Below are positions 1 to 9,277 of a stretch of DNA of 64,000 bases, piece by piece. Under the pieces are notes generated by a model. That model worked only from the letters and a program-made list of their open reading frames with translations. It ran no database searches and was not told where the DNA came from. Origin of the DNA: Mucilaginibacter xinganensis (GTDB taxonomy: Bacteria; Bacteroidota; Bacteroidia; Sphingobacteriales; Sphingobacteriaceae); the NCBI RefSeq assembly GCF_002257585.1, contig NZ_CP022743.1, positions 1,612,001 to 1,676,000 of the forward strand. Direction: 5' to 3'. Position 1 is the stretch's first letter; every line of letters begins with the position of its first letter. The translations under genes and the position numbers were made by a program.

Positions 1-2
1 GT

Positions 3-932
3 ACTATCACGGTGCGTTCGTCTGATGGTTTTACGTTTAACCTTGATGTGTCGCAGATCATTCATATTCCAAGAAACGAGGCGCCAAAAGTTATTGCGCG
101 TTTCGGTAACATGAAGAACCTGGTATCGCAGGTATTGGAGCCCACTATTGCCAACTACTTCCGTAACTCGGCACAAAAGAGCGACGTGATAGAGTTTTTG
201 GCCAACAGGATCCAAAGGCAGGATGATGCAAAAATGCACATCAGTAAGGTGTTGAATGACTATAACGTTGTGGGCGTTGATACGCTGATAGGTGACATTG
301 TACCTCCACCAGCGCTAATGAAAACACTAACTGACCGTAAGCTGGCTGAACAGGAAAAAGTAACCTACGAGATTCAGCGCCATGCGCAAATTGAGCGTAA
401 GGAATTTGAAAGCGCCAAAGCCGGTGCAGATATGCAGCCCGAGGTTGTAAAATCAACCCGCCAGGTGGAAATCAACACCCAGATGGCCGCTTCAAAAGTT
501 GCCGCTTCACGCGGTGAGGCTGAAGCCAAAACCATTAATGCCAAAGCCGATGCCGAGGTAAGGATCACCATAGCCAAAGCCGATGCTGAAGCCAAAACGG
601 TTAACGCCAAGGCTGATGCCAATGCTACCGAAGTAAACGGTATTGCCGAAGCCGCCAAAATTAAGGCGATAGGTTTATCAGAAGCTGAAGTGACCAAACA
701 AAAAACCGAGGCCATGGGTACTGAGCAATACGCAATTGTACGTGTAGCCGAAGCTTTAGCGAGCCATGGTATTAAATTAGTACCTGATATACTGGTGAGC
801 GGTAAAGATGGTGGTGGCAATGGAATGATTGATGCTTTAATTGGATCTGAAATGCTTAAAAAACTCCAGGTTGCCAATGAAGAGAAAGTGAGCGGTGGAA
901 AGCCGTCAATAAAAGCGGAAGATGATAAATAG
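3..932 (+). CDS. SPFH/band 7 (flotillin-like) protein, 5' end missing
   Basis: The frame is open to the left edge, so the N-terminus lies outside the window; the GTG at 12 is an internal Val codon, not a start. The visible part begins inside the SPFH domain (about residues 1-110), continues into a long Ala/Glu/Lys-rich helical region, and ends in a Gly-rich stretch and a charged tail. The helical region holds near-repeats of the type AEAKTxNAKADA (about residues 165-215), typical of the flotillin coiled coil. Flotillin-like proteins oligomerise on membranes and organise microdomains. A strong terminator follows at 952. Family assignment is firm; the exact subfamily is not. Confidence 0.85.
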   Translation, partial: TITVRSSDGFTFNLDVSQIIHIPRNEAPKVIARFGNMKNLVSQVLEPTIANYFRNSAQKSDVIEFLANRIQRQDDAKMHISKVLNDYNVVGVDTLIGDIVPPPALMKTLTDRKLAEQEKVTYEIQRHAQIERKEFESAKAGADMQPEVVKSTRQVEINTQMAASKVAASRGEAEAKTINAKADAEVRITIAKADAEAKTVNAKADANATEVNGIAEAAKIKAIGLSEAEVTKQKTEAMGTEQYAIVRVAEALASHGIKLVPDILVSGKDGGGNGMIDALIGSEMLKKLQVANEEKVSGGKPSIKAEDDK

Positions 933-951
933 TTTTTACTGAATAATCATC

Positions 952-985
952 GCCCTCCGGAGTTTAATCCGGAGGGCTTTTTTGT
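952..985 (+). terminator. Rho-independent terminator of the SPFH gene
   Basis: A perfect 9-bp stem, GCCCTCCGG (952-960) with CCGGAGGGC (969-977), has an 8-base loop and is followed directly by a run of seven T. Confidence 0.9.
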
Positions 986-1115
986 TTTATACAAGCCGCC
1001 AAAAACTCTGCAACTGCATCACTAAACGCTAATGAACAACTCATTAATCTCTAACCCTAAATGTTAAATATTGTTATTGCCATAAAAGGAAAAGCCGTTT
1101 AAACTATATTTACGC

Positions 1116-1847
1116 ATGATTAGAAATTTACTTGTCATTTGCTTTTGTTTTTTCGCGATCGTAACGGCGAGCGGCCAGTCTGTTTTTAGCGGAAGGGTGC
1201 TGGAACATAAAACCAGGATTCCCCTGGTATCTGTCCGGATTCAAAACCTAAGTAACGGGTTAAAGACAATTTCACTAAAGGATGGCCAGTTTGCCATAGC
1301 CGCCAAAACAGGCGACCTTATCGTTTTTAATACATTTTCATATCAGCCCGATACCGTGCTGATAACCGATATGCACGCCAGGGAAATATTTATGGAGCCT
1401 AAAAGTACTATGCTGAACCAGGTTACCATTACTGACACCAGCGGCCGCGCAAAGGCAAACGCCAATGCAGTACAGCATTACGATCCGGATTTTCACGGGC
1501 AAACGGTTGTTTACCAGCGCGATGCTAAAGGTTATTACAAAGGGGGCATAGCCATTCGACTGCACTATTGGACAAAGGACGATCATAAAAAGTGCAAAGC
1601 TGCTCAAAGTGCGAAAGAGCGGGAAATAAGCGAACAAATCAGCAGCGTGTTCACCGCGATGAATATCGGTAATTATGTGCCTTTGAAAGGGGAGGACCTG
1701 GATAACTTTTTGCTGTTATATACGCCCGACGTAAAAGAATATACCGATAAGCGCTTTGAATTGGTGCCCTACCTAAACGCATGTTACGTAAACTGGCAAA
1801 CTCTTACCCCTGAGCAGCGTAAAGCCGGCGATATATTCGGGAAGTAG
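1116..1847 (+). CDS. Secreted protein with carboxypeptidase-regulatory-like domain
   Basis: This 243-residue protein has an N-terminal signal peptide (hydrophobic residues 4-19, likely cleavage after Ala-Ser-Gly-Gln). The next 80 or so residues (VFSGRVLEHKTRIPLVSVRI..., ...FNTFSYQPDTVLI) look like the CarboxypepD_reg-like beta-sandwich that precedes TonB-dependent receptors in Bacteroidota. Here no barrel follows; the C-terminal half is unassigned. It is probably periplasmic or surface-exposed with unknown function. It stands alone between two terminators. A TATATTTA box at 1105-1112 lies only 3 bases before the ATG, so either the transcript is nearly leaderless or that box is not the promoter. 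Confidence 0.75.
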   Translation: MIRNLLVICFCFFAIVTASGQSVFSGRVLEHKTRIPLVSVRIQNLSNGLKTISLKDGQFAIAAKTGDLIVFNTFSYQPDTVLITDMHAREIFMEPKSTMLNQVTITDTSGRAKANANAVQHYDPDFHGQTVVYQRDAKGYYKGGIAIRLHYWTKDDHKKCKAAQSAKEREISEQISSVFTAMNIGNYVPLKGEDLDNFLLLYTPDVKEYTDKRFELVPYLNACYVNWQTLTPEQRKAGDIFGK

Positions 1848-1868
1848 TGATTACAGATTAGTTAACCA

Positions 1869-1917
1869 GAGACCAGAGATTAGTTTTTGTCTTTTAACTA
1901 ATCTCTAACCTCTGTTA
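1869..1917. repeat. Inverted repeat between convergent genes, probable bidirectional terminator
   Basis: AGAGATTAGTT (1875-1885) and AACTAATCTCT (1896-1906) form a perfect 11-bp stem with a T-rich loop between the ends of two converging genes. Similar words (CTGATCTCT, GGTCT) recur at 22621 and 39245. Confidence 0.6.
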
Positions 1918-1923
1918 CCTGGG

Positions 1924-2913
1924 CTACTTCTTTTTCTTCAAACTATCCGCTTTTGCCTTAGCACGGTCTTTAAAAAATCCTTTCAGCAAAAAGTTATGTT
2001 GCACGGCTTCCAGATCATCATTAAGTTTCACAGAGCTTTGTTGCAGGTTATTTAATGAAGTGCGCACCTGTTCCGCGCCTTTAGGGTCATTTAGTAACAC
2101 ACCCAGGGCATTGTCTGTAGTGTTCAGCTTATTGCTGGCTTTGTTCAGGTTATCGGTTAAGGTTGACGCATTGGCCGCTGCCTGCTGCAACTGTGCAACC
2201 GCCGCTTTTATCCGGCTAAAGGCAACTGTGTCGGTAAGCACTTTATCGGCAAAGCCGCCTTTGGTGTTCATTTTAGCGCTAAAGTGGTCAAGCTGGCCGG
2301 CTAATTTTGCAGCACTTGTAGTGGCAGTCTGCAGGTTAGCCATTGATCTGCGTAACTGCTCGCCCATCAGGCTGTCGGCCAATAGTGTTCCAACCGTGCC
2401 TTTTCCCTGTAAAATTTTATGGCTTAAAAGTTTAAAATCAGTAGTTATAGAAAGCAGGTTCTGGTTGTTTTGCTGCAATGTTTTCAGCATGTCGTCGGTG
2501 GATGTTAATTTTTCGGCCTGCAATACATCGCCGCTTTGTACTTCGGGTGCCTGCGGGCTGCCGCCATCAATAACAATAATTTTGTTGCCGATAAGTCCGT
2601 CTGAACTTATACGCACCCCGGCGTTACGGTGAATAAATTGTTGTACGCTTTGGTCAACCTTCATCACCACGTCAACCTGCGATGTGCCGATAAAGCGGAT
2701 GCTAAGTATATTTCCAACTTTTACGCCGGAGAACCAAACATCATTGCCTTTTTTTAACCCTGCAACATCGTCAAAAACGGAACTTACCTGGATGGTTTTT
2801 GCAAAACTTTTTTGCTGGCCGCCCAGCGTAAAAACACCAAGCACAAATATGATAAGGCCGAGGGTTAAAAATACCCCCACCGTTATTGCTTTTCTATTTT
2901 CTATTGTAGCCAT
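1924..2913 (-). CDS. mlaD: MCE-family lipid transport protein MlaD
   Basis: The 329-residue protein has one N-terminal membrane helix (about residues 9-29, after the charged MATIENRKA), then an MCE domain (about 37-115, VSSVFDDVAGLKKGNDVWFSGVKVG...) and a long Thr/Ala/Gln-rich helical C-terminus likely to form a periplasmic coiled coil. MlaD proteins are hexameric substrate-binding parts of ABC systems that move phospholipids between the inner and outer membranes. It is the third gene after mlaE and mlaF, 18 bases downstream of mlaF, so it is almost certainly cotranscribed. No MlaB or MlaC homologue is adjacent, as is common in this phylum. Confidence 0.9.
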   Translation of the reverse strand: MATIENRKAITVGVFLTLGLIIFVLGVFTLGGQQKSFAKTIQVSSVFDDVAGLKKGNDVWFSGVKVGNILSIRFIGTSQVDVVMKVDQSVQQFIHRNAGVRISSDGLIGNKIIVIDGGSPQAPEVQSGDVLQAEKLTSTDDMLKTLQQNNQNLLSITTDFKLLSHKILQGKGTVGTLLADSLMGEQLRRSMANLQTATTSAAKLAGQLDHFSAKMNTKGGFADKVLTDTVAFSRIKAAVAQLQQAAANASTLTDNLNKASNKLNTTDNALGVLLNDPKGAEQVRTSLNNLQQSSVKLNDDLEAVQHNFLLKGFFKDRAKAKADSLKKKK

Positions 2914-2931
2914 AATATATGCTCTAAATAT

Positions 2932-3705
2932 CTATTGTATAAAGTTGTAGTCAAAAAATGGTTTTACCCTTTTATCATCTGTGTCAAAAACTTCGTTAAA
3001 TGTTCCAACCCGCTGAAACTGCCCTTCCAGCAACATAGCAATGCGGTCGCCGGTTTCTTTGGCACAGGTAAGGTCATGCGTTATGATTATTGATGATGTA
3101 TTGTATTGTTGCTGAACCTGGTTTATCAGTTCGTTGATCTCGGTACAGGTAATGGGATCAAGACCCGCCGTCGGTTCATCATACAGCATGATCTCAGGAT
3201 TGAGGATCAGCGTGCGGGCGATGCCGATCCGTTTTCGCTGACCGCCAGAAAGCTCGGAAGGCATCTGGTTAATGGCCTGTGAAAGGCCCACCGAATCAAG
3301 CACTTCTTCAACCGCTTTGTCTATTTCAGCGCGGGTAATGCCCTTGCGGTTACGAACCAGCGGAAACTCCAGGTTTTTGCGAACGGTCATACTATCATAC
3401 AACGCACTGGCCTGGAAAGAAAAGCCGATCCTGATTCGCAATTCCTGCAATTCCTTTTCGCTGATGGTGGTTATTTCCTGGCCCAACACTTGAATTGTGC
3501 CGGTATCGGGTTTTAATAAACCAGAGATCAACTTGATTAACACCGACTTGCCGGTGCCTGAGCGGCCCAGCACCACCAGGTTTTCGCCCTGGTATAGATC
3601 AAGGTCGATGCCTTTAAGCACGGCATAGTCTTCAAATGCTTTTGACACGCCACGGATACTGATAACCGGGTTTTTATAATCAATTTGTGCTTTTGGCTTT
3701 TCCAT
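2932..3705 (-). CDS. mlaF: ABC transporter ATP-binding protein MlaF
   Basis: This 257-residue ATPase carries Walker A GRSGTGKS (residues 47-54), the signature LSGGQRKRIGIARTL, Walker B IMLYDEPTAGLD and the switch His in IIITHD. It energises the MlaE permease for retrograde or anterograde phospholipid transport at the inner membrane. The sequence style (short, single domain, KAFEDYAVLKGIDLDL start) fits the MlaF/Ttg2A group. It starts 3 bases after the mlaE stop and is followed by mlaD after 18 bases. Confidence 0.92.
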   Translation of the reverse strand: MEKPKAQIDYKNPVISIRGVSKAFEDYAVLKGIDLDLYQGENLVVLGRSGTGKSVLIKLISGLLKPDTGTIQVLGQEITTISEKELQELRIRIGFSFQASALYDSMTVRKNLEFPLVRNRKGITRAEIDKAVEEVLDSVGLSQAINQMPSELSGGQRKRIGIARTLILNPEIMLYDEPTAGLDPITCTEINELINQVQQQYNTSSIIITHDLTCAKETGDRIAMLLEGQFQRVGTFNEVFDTDDKRVKPFFDYNFIQ

Positions 3706-3708
3706 AGC

Positions 3709-4518
3709 TTAGCGGAAGTTACTGGTTATCTGCACAATAATAATCTCTTCAATAAACACCAGGAACATAGCTGTTACAACTGCCCCGTTTGCGGCTTTAC
3801 CCACACCTTCGGTGCCGGAGTTTGAATAATAACCCTGGTAACAACCCACAATACCTATGGTAAAACCAAACACAATTGATTTTATTAACGATGCGGTAAA
3901 ATCAAGAAACTGTAACGGCTGAAACACCTGCTGCATAAAAGTGCTGTAGCTGGTACCTTCGTTTTGCGCTACATTTAAATATCCGCCCAATAGGGCAATA
4001 AAACCGGTATAAGTAGCCAATATGGGAATGGTAAGTGTAGTGGCAATAACCCGGGTGCAAACCAAAAACTTAAATGGTTTAGTGCCTGATACTTCCATAG
4101 CGTCGATTTGCTCTGTTACGCGCATGGAACTCAGTTCTGCCCCGATACTGGAACCCACTTTTCCGGATGCTATTAAAGCAGTAACCAATGGCGCAAGTGC
4201 CCGCATTATGGCTATTGACACCAGCGAAGGCAGCCATGATGTGGCCCCAAACTCAAGCAGCGAAGGGCGCGATTGCTTGGTAAATATCAAACCAACTATA
4301 AATCCGGTTACGGTAATCAGCGTGAATGACCGTACGCCAACTTCCCAACATTGCCTTATAATCTCCTTGAATTCAAAAGGGGGGACGAAGGCCTCGCGGA
4401 AAAAACGAATTATAAAAAGGTGAATATTGTATATGCTGGAGAAAAAATCCAGCAACGTTTGGCTAAACTTCGAACGTTTTTTACGTTTAACTGGTGATGT
4501 ACTGTTTACCGGATCCAT
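3709..4518 (-). CDS. mlaE: MlaE-family ABC permease
   Basis: The product has 269 residues when started at the ATG at 4518. The frame is open to a TTG at 4566, but the extra 16 residues look non-conserved and ATG is preferred. It has a basic N-terminus (KRKKRSKF), then an MlaE domain with about five hydrophobic segments and the family motif around GKVGSSIGAELSSMRVTEQIDAMEV. It forms the membrane channel that docks MlaF and MlaD. It is the first gene of the E-F-D operon, so the promoter should lie in the gap upstream toward 5080. Confidence 0.9.
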   Translation of the reverse strand: MDPVNSTSPVKRKKRSKFSQTLLDFFSSIYNIHLFIIRFFREAFVPPFEFKEIIRQCWEVGVRSFTLITVTGFIVGLIFTKQSRPSLLEFGATSWLPSLVSIAIMRALAPLVTALIASGKVGSSIGAELSSMRVTEQIDAMEVSGTKPFKFLVCTRVIATTLTIPILATYTGFIALLGGYLNVAQNEGTSYSTFMQQVFQPLQFLDFTASLIKSIVFGFTIGIVGCYQGYYSNSGTEGVGKAANGAVVTAMFLVFIEEIIIVQITSNFR

Positions 4519-5080
4519 TAACTGTGATAAAAATATATGCAAATTGTCCTGTTTAACTACAAACAACCTTGCCAGATGTTTGGCGGGCCTCGCCTGTTGT
4601 TTAAATCAGCAGGGAATATAACCTTCTTAATATTTACAAATCGCCGTTTTAAATTGTAATAAAAGTGCTAAACTCAGTAAAATACGAGGGTTAATTTCAA
4701 CTGCTAAATGTGAAATATTATACCACCATTCATTTAATCGCAACTGCTTTTAATGTTCTGCTCAATATAACGTATAGTGTGCTGCTTTATCAGTAAAGCA
4801 TATCCAAAACTTTTGCAGGTGCAAACCTAAGTTTTATTGCTTCAAAAAATGGATTTGGCTATTAAAATTACATCCTTTAATTGTAAAATTTTCTTATTGA
4901 GCGTTTTTGCGCGTTTTTATAAAGGCTTACCAGGGGTAGGAAAAACCCGGGACTGGGGCTTTTTGGGAGAAACTCCAAGTGTTGATGCTATAATTCTTAG
5001 ACAGATAATTTAATAATATCAACTAATTTGTTAAATTCGTATCACCAATTTGACTTATTTGTACACTAAATTTTTATGAG
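4519..5080. other. Divergent intergenic region between mlaE and the AraC gene
   Basis: About 560 bases without a convincing gene. It must hold the mlaEFD promoter (minus strand) and the AraC promoter (plus strand). An imperfect hairpin, AAAAACCC (4941-4948) with GGG-C-TTTTT around 4956-4964, looks terminator-like. TTTG and TTATTTG words at about 5030-5062 could serve the AraC gene but do not give a clean -33/-7 pair. The rest is A/T-rich and featureless to my eye. Confidence 0.4.
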
Positions 5081-5956
5081 ATGACGAGCAACGTAATGCG
5101 CGAGATTACCCCGCTGACACCCAGCGATTGCTTTACTATTTTTTCGAGGGTTAAGAAAAAGTTCGACTTTCCGCTTCATTACCATGACGAGTATGAATTG
5201 AACCTGATTTTAAATGCAAAAGGCGCAAAGCGGGTGGTAGGCGGCCATATTGAAGTAATTGAAGATCTGGAACTGGCGCTTATCGGTCCAAATCTTTACC
5301 ATGCCTGGTTTACCAACCAGTGCCAAAGCGAATCCATTACCGAGATCACTATCCAGTTTCATAAAGATTTATTTGATGATAAGTTGCTAAAGCGTAATCA
5401 GCTGAGCTTTTTAAAAAGCATGCTGGAGCGCTCGCAGAGAGGAATTGTATTTCCGCCGGAAACCATAGTAGCGCTAAAAGACCGGTTGTTGGCCCTTGCC
5501 AATAAAAGCGGGTTCGACTCGGTGCTGGAGTTGTTATCTATCCTGCATGACCTTTCTGTCTCAAGGAATATGAAGACTTTATCAGATCCGAGTTTTACTA
5601 ACGAAAAGTTTAATTACAACAGCAGGCGGATTGAAAAAGTGTTTGAACACATGAATACCAATTACAATAAACAGGTTACCCTTGCTGAGGTTGCCCGTAT
5701 AGCTAATATGCCTGAGGCTTCATTCAGTCGCTTTATAAAGAAACGTACAGGTAAAACCTTTATTGATAGCTTAAACGAGATTCGCCTTGGCCATGCTTCC
5801 AGGATGCTTATAGACTCTACCACTACGGTGGCAGAAATAGCCTACAAATGCGGGTTTAACAATATTTCAAACTTCAACAGGATTTTTAAACGGAAGAAAC
5901 TTTGCATCCCGAAGGAATTTAGGGAAACCTACACAGGCAATCGCATTTTTATTTGA
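5081..5956 (+). CDS. AraC-family transcriptional regulator
   Basis: The 291-residue protein has an N-terminal cupin-like sensor domain (FPLHYHDEYELNLIL near residue 30, then a GPNLYHAW segment) and a C-terminal double helix-turn-helix (about residues 185-285, VTLAEVARIANMPEASFSRFIKKRTGKTF and VAEIAYKCGFNNISNFNRIFKRKK). Such proteins bind a sugar in the cupin pocket and activate neighbouring sugar genes. The symporter-GH130-epimerase genes begin 163 bases downstream on the same strand, so regulation of beta-mannoside use is the best guess. That link is inferred from position only. Confidence 0.9.
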   Translation: MTSNVMREITPLTPSDCFTIFSRVKKKFDFPLHYHDEYELNLILNAKGAKRVVGGHIEVIEDLELALIGPNLYHAWFTNQCQSESITEITIQFHKDLFDDKLLKRNQLSFLKSMLERSQRGIVFPPETIVALKDRLLALANKSGFDSVLELLSILHDLSVSRNMKTLSDPSFTNEKFNYNSRRIEKVFEHMNTNYNKQVTLAEVARIANMPEASFSRFIKKRTGKTFIDSLNEIRLGHASRMLIDSTTTVAEIAYKCGFNNISNFNRIFKRKKLCIPKEFRETYTGNRIFI

Positions 5957-6119
5957 CGCTAAGGTGATTTAAGGATGCCATTGGATTAGATATAGCAAAC
6001 TTATGGTTAAAAAAGTATTATATAAAAGCTGTTTATAAAACTAATTTAGGACAGCCAATTATTTACACGCAGATGGTGCAGTTTTTCAAATTGCCGGTCG
6101 TCAAAATTTCAAATAAAAA

Positions 6120-7952
6120 ATGAAGCTTCATCTTATAGATATCGTCATAATAGTGCTTTACCTATTAAGCACCGTATTTATAGGATTATGGTACCGCAAA
6201 AAAGCGAAGGAAAATAAGGAAAGCTATATGCTGGGGGGGAAATCGCTGCCGTGGTATAAACTGGGGCTGAGTGATGCGTCGGATATGTTCGACATAAGCG
6301 GTACCATGTGGATGGTGAGCCTGTGCTTTGTTTATGGTATGAAAAGCATTTGGATCCCCTGGCTGTGGCCTGTGTTTAACCAGGTGTTTTTGATGATGTA
6401 CCTTTCGCGATGGCTACGTCGCTCAAATGCCGCTACCGGGGCCGAATGGCTGGCTACGCGGTTTGGGAAAACGGGGCCTGGAGTAGTCAGTTCAAACTTA
6501 GTGGTAATAGCTTTTGCACTGTTAAGCTGTTTAGGCTTTTTAGCCTACGGCTTTATCGGTTTGGGTAAGTTTATCGAAATTTTTGTACCGTGGGACCTGG
6601 TTAAAGGGTATATACCATTTGATGTTTCGCCGCGGTATGTACCGCATATTTATGGCATCATATTCACGCTGTTTGCCATGTTTTATTCCATATTAGGCGG
6701 TATGCACAGCATTGTGGTTGGCGATATGGTGAAATACGGCATTATGACCGTAGCCTGTATCTGGATCGGGATTATTGCCACCATGCACATGCAGGGTAAT
6801 CCGCTCCATGTGCCCAACGGCTGGTATAGCCCGTTTTTCGGGAAGCACCTGGGCTTGAGTTGGACAGGCATTATCACAGAAGTGAACACCAAAATAAAGA
6901 GCGACGGCTATTCGCTGTTCGGGCTATTTTTTATGATGATGACCTTCAAGGGCTTTTTTGCAGCACTGGCCGGTCCGGCGCCAAATTATGATATGCAAAA
7001 GATCCTTTCTACCCGTTCACCCGAAGAGGCCAGCAAAATGAGCGGCTTTGTAAATATTATATTGCTGCCCATTCGTTATATGCTGATTATCAGCCTTACT
7101 ATTCTTGGCCTTTTATTTTATCACCAAATGAACTTAAAAGATGGAACAGGTGCCATTGACTTTGAGCGGATATTGCCCGCGGTTATAAATAATTTTTTAC
7201 CGGCCGGATTGGTTGGCTTGCTGCTGGCGGGTTTGTTGGGCGCTTTTATGAGCACCTTTAGCGGCACGATGAATGCGGCACAGGCATATATTGTTAATGA
7301 TATTTATATAAAATATGTAAACCCGCAGGCCTCTACCAAAAAAATCATCACTATGAATTATTTAGTGGGGATAATCGTTGTTTCAGTAGGCGTTTTTCTT
7401 GGTTTTTTTGTAAAGGACGTAAATAGTGTGCTGCAGTGGATCGTATCAGCACTATACGGCGGTTATGTAGCCTCTAATGTGCTGAAATGGCATTGGTGGC
7501 GGTTTAATGCCAATGGGTTTTTCTGGGGAATGCTTACCGGGATAGTAACTTCAATGGTGTTTTCGGTACTAATCCCGGATGGCGAGCTCTTATATTGGTT
7601 CCCGGTACTGTTTGGGTTATCGCTGACCGGTTCTGTCATTGGATCGTATGCGGTGCCGCCGACAGAAATGGCGGTTTTAAAATCGTTTTATTCCACCATT
7701 CGGCCCTGGGGTTTCTGGGAGCCCGTTAAACAAGCGGTTTTGGAGGACGACCCTTCTTTTCAATCAAACAAAAACTTTAAGATCAATATGTTTAATGTGG
7801 TAATTGGAACTGCGGCGCAATGTTGCCTTACTATTTTACCTATGTACCTGGTGCTGCGGCAAAAAATGCCGCTGTTGGTTACGGTTGGCGTCCTGGCGGT
7901 TATTGTTGTGATATTAAAAAAGACCTGGTGGGATAAATTGAAGGAGTATTGA
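6120..7952 (+). CDS. Sodium:solute symporter (SSS family), probable mannoside transporter
   Basis: This 610-residue protein has about 13-14 hydrophobic segments and SSS-family motifs such as [30 protein letters not shown] near the N-terminus and the [24 protein letters not shown] segment near residue 380. It imports a solute with sodium across the inner membrane. It directly precedes the GH130 phosphorylase (37-base gap) and the epimerase. In the analogous Bacteroides fragilis mannan pathway a different transporter family is used. Import of mannobiose or mannosyl-glucose is inferred from context. Confidence 0.88.
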   Translation: MKLHLIDIVIIVLYLLSTVFIGLWYRKKAKENKESYMLGGKSLPWYKLGLSDASDMFDISGTMWMVSLCFVYGMKSIWIPWLWPVFNQVFLMMYLSRWLRRSNAATGAEWLATRFGKTGPGVVSSNLVVIAFALLSCLGFLAYGFIGLGKFIEIFVPWDLVKGYIPFDVSPRYVPHIYGIIFTLFAMFYSILGGMHSIVVGDMVKYGIMTVACIWIGIIATMHMQGNPLHVPNGWYSPFFGKHLGLSWTGIITEVNTKIKSDGYSLFGLFFMMMTFKGFFAALAGPAPNYDMQKILSTRSPEEASKMSGFVNIILLPIRYMLIISLTILGLLFYHQMNLKDGTGAIDFERILPAVINNFLPAGLVGLLLAGLLGAFMSTFSGTMNAAQAYIVNDIYIKYVNPQASTKKIITMNYLVGIIVVSVGVFLGFFVKDVNSVLQWIVSALYGGYVASNVLKWHWWRFNANGFFWGMLTGIVTSMVFSVLIPDGELLYWFPVLFGLSLTGSVIGSYAVPPTEMAVLKSFYSTIRPWGFWEPVKQAVLEDDPSFQSNKNFKINMFNVVIGTAAQCCLTILPMYLVLRQKMPLLVTVGVLAVIVVILKKTWWDKLKEY

Positions 7953-7989
7953 GAGGCGAAAAGCTATTAACAGGATATTATTAAAGAAG

Positions 7990-9171
7990 ATGAATAAAGA
8001 TTTTGAAAAACGCCTTAACCTGCTGGAGATAGCACACCTGCAGCTGATTAATAAACCTAATGAGATATTGGGCCTGGGGAACGGCGTTTTTAACCGGTAT
8101 AAAAACCCGGTTTTAACTGCGGCACATGCGCCATTATTTTGGCGGTACGACCTTAACCACATAACCAACCCGTACCTGATGGAGCGCTTTGGTATTAATG
8201 CGGCATTTAATGCGGGTGCCATTAAATTTAATGGTAAATACTTACTGGTAGTAAGGGTGGAGGGAGCGGACCGTAAATCGTTTTTTGCGGTGGCCGAAAG
8301 TGAGGACGGGATCAGCAATTTTACTTTTTGGGATTACCCTGTTGACCTGCCTGAAACCGATGAACCTGATGTTAATGTGTACGATATGCGATTAACCGCA
8401 CACGAAGATGGCTGGATCTATGGCTTATTCTGCACAGAACGGCGCGACCTGGAAGCACCCGCGCATGATCAAAGTATGGCGGTTGCCGCCTGTGGTATTG
8501 CCCGCACCAGGGACATGGTGAAATGGGAACGCCTGGCCGACCTTGTGACCAACTCGCCGCAGCAACGTAATGTTGTGCTGCACCCTGAATTTGTACATGG
8601 CAAATATGCCTTATATACCCGACCACAGGATGGTTTTATAAGTGCCGGAAAGGGAGGTGGCATCGGTTTTGGCTTAAGCAACAGCATGGGGAACGCCAGG
8701 GTTGACGAAGAAACTATTGTCGATAATAAAAATTACCATACGGTTTACGAAGCTAAGAACGGGCAGGGGCCGGCACCGTTAAGAACAGAAAAGGGCTGGC
8801 TGCACCTGGCTCACGGCGTACGCAACACCGCTGCAGGTTTACGCTATGTGTTATATATGTTTATGACAGACCTGCGCGACTTAACCAAAGTTATATACAA
8901 ACCCGCGGGGTATTTCCTGGCCCCTGAGGATGATGAGCGGACAGGGGATGTATCAAACGTTGTATTTTGTAATGGATGGATAAAGGACGATGACGGGAGG
9001 GTGTTTATCTACTATGCATCGTCAGACACACGGATGCACGTTGCCACCAGCACAGTTGATAAACTGCTGGATTATGTAATAAACACCCCTGCTGATGGTT
9101 TGCGTTCTGCATTATCGGTAAAAACAATCTACAAGATAATTGCCGCTAATAATGCGTTGCGTAACGCATAA
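7990..9171 (+). CDS. GH130 4-O-beta-D-mannosyl-D-glucose phosphorylase
   Basis: At 393 residues this matches the GH130 subfamily 1 length (about 390). Recognisable family segments are [16 protein letters not shown] (about 39-54) and [11 protein letters not shown] (131-141), whose Asp132 corresponds by motif to the catalytic general acid of the B. fragilis enzyme. The enzyme phosphorolyses mannosyl-beta-1,4-glucose to mannose 1-phosphate and glucose in the cytoplasm. No signal peptide is visible, consistent with this. With the epimerase next door it completes intracellular beta-mannobiose use. Subfamily assignment rests on these motifs and the neighbour. Confidence 0.88.
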   Translation: MNKDFEKRLNLLEIAHLQLINKPNEILGLGNGVFNRYKNPVLTAAHAPLFWRYDLNHITNPYLMERFGINAAFNAGAIKFNGKYLLVVRVEGADRKSFFAVAESEDGISNFTFWDYPVDLPETDEPDVNVYDMRLTAHEDGWIYGLFCTERRDLEAPAHDQSMAVAACGIARTRDMVKWERLADLVTNSPQQRNVVLHPEFVHGKYALYTRPQDGFISAGKGGGIGFGLSNSMGNARVDEETIVDNKNYHTVYEAKNGQGPAPLRTEKGWLHLAHGVRNTAAGLRYVLYMFMTDLRDLTKVIYKPAGYFLAPEDDERTGDVSNVVFCNGWIKDDDGRVFIYYASSDTRMHVATSTVDKLLDYVINTPADGLRSALSVKTIYKIIAANNALRNA

Positions 9172-9277
9172 AATATTTAGTATTAAGGGACGGCGAACTT
9201 AACCCCGGGGAGGTATAACAGTGATCTGGCAACGGTACAAAATCCCGCGTCATATTCGGGATGACAAAAAGGGACTA

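Noticed and set aside
374..877. 167-residue minus-strand frame inside the SPFH gene
   Set aside because: It is the antisense shadow of the Ala-rich coiled-coil repeats; Ser/Ala-rich with no family resemblance.
2060..2632. 190-residue plus-strand frame over mlaD
   Set aside because: Antisense shadow of the mlaD C-terminal helical region, which is a clear gene on the other strand.
7914..8318. 134-residue minus-strand frame over the symporter end and GH130 start
   Set aside because: It overlaps two well-supported genes and looks unlike any protein family.
9221..9277. GTG start with GGGGAGG for the epimerase
   Set aside because: The 19 added residues do not match the family N-terminus, and Shine-Dalgarno motifs are not a reliable guide in this phylum; ATG at 9278 is preferred.
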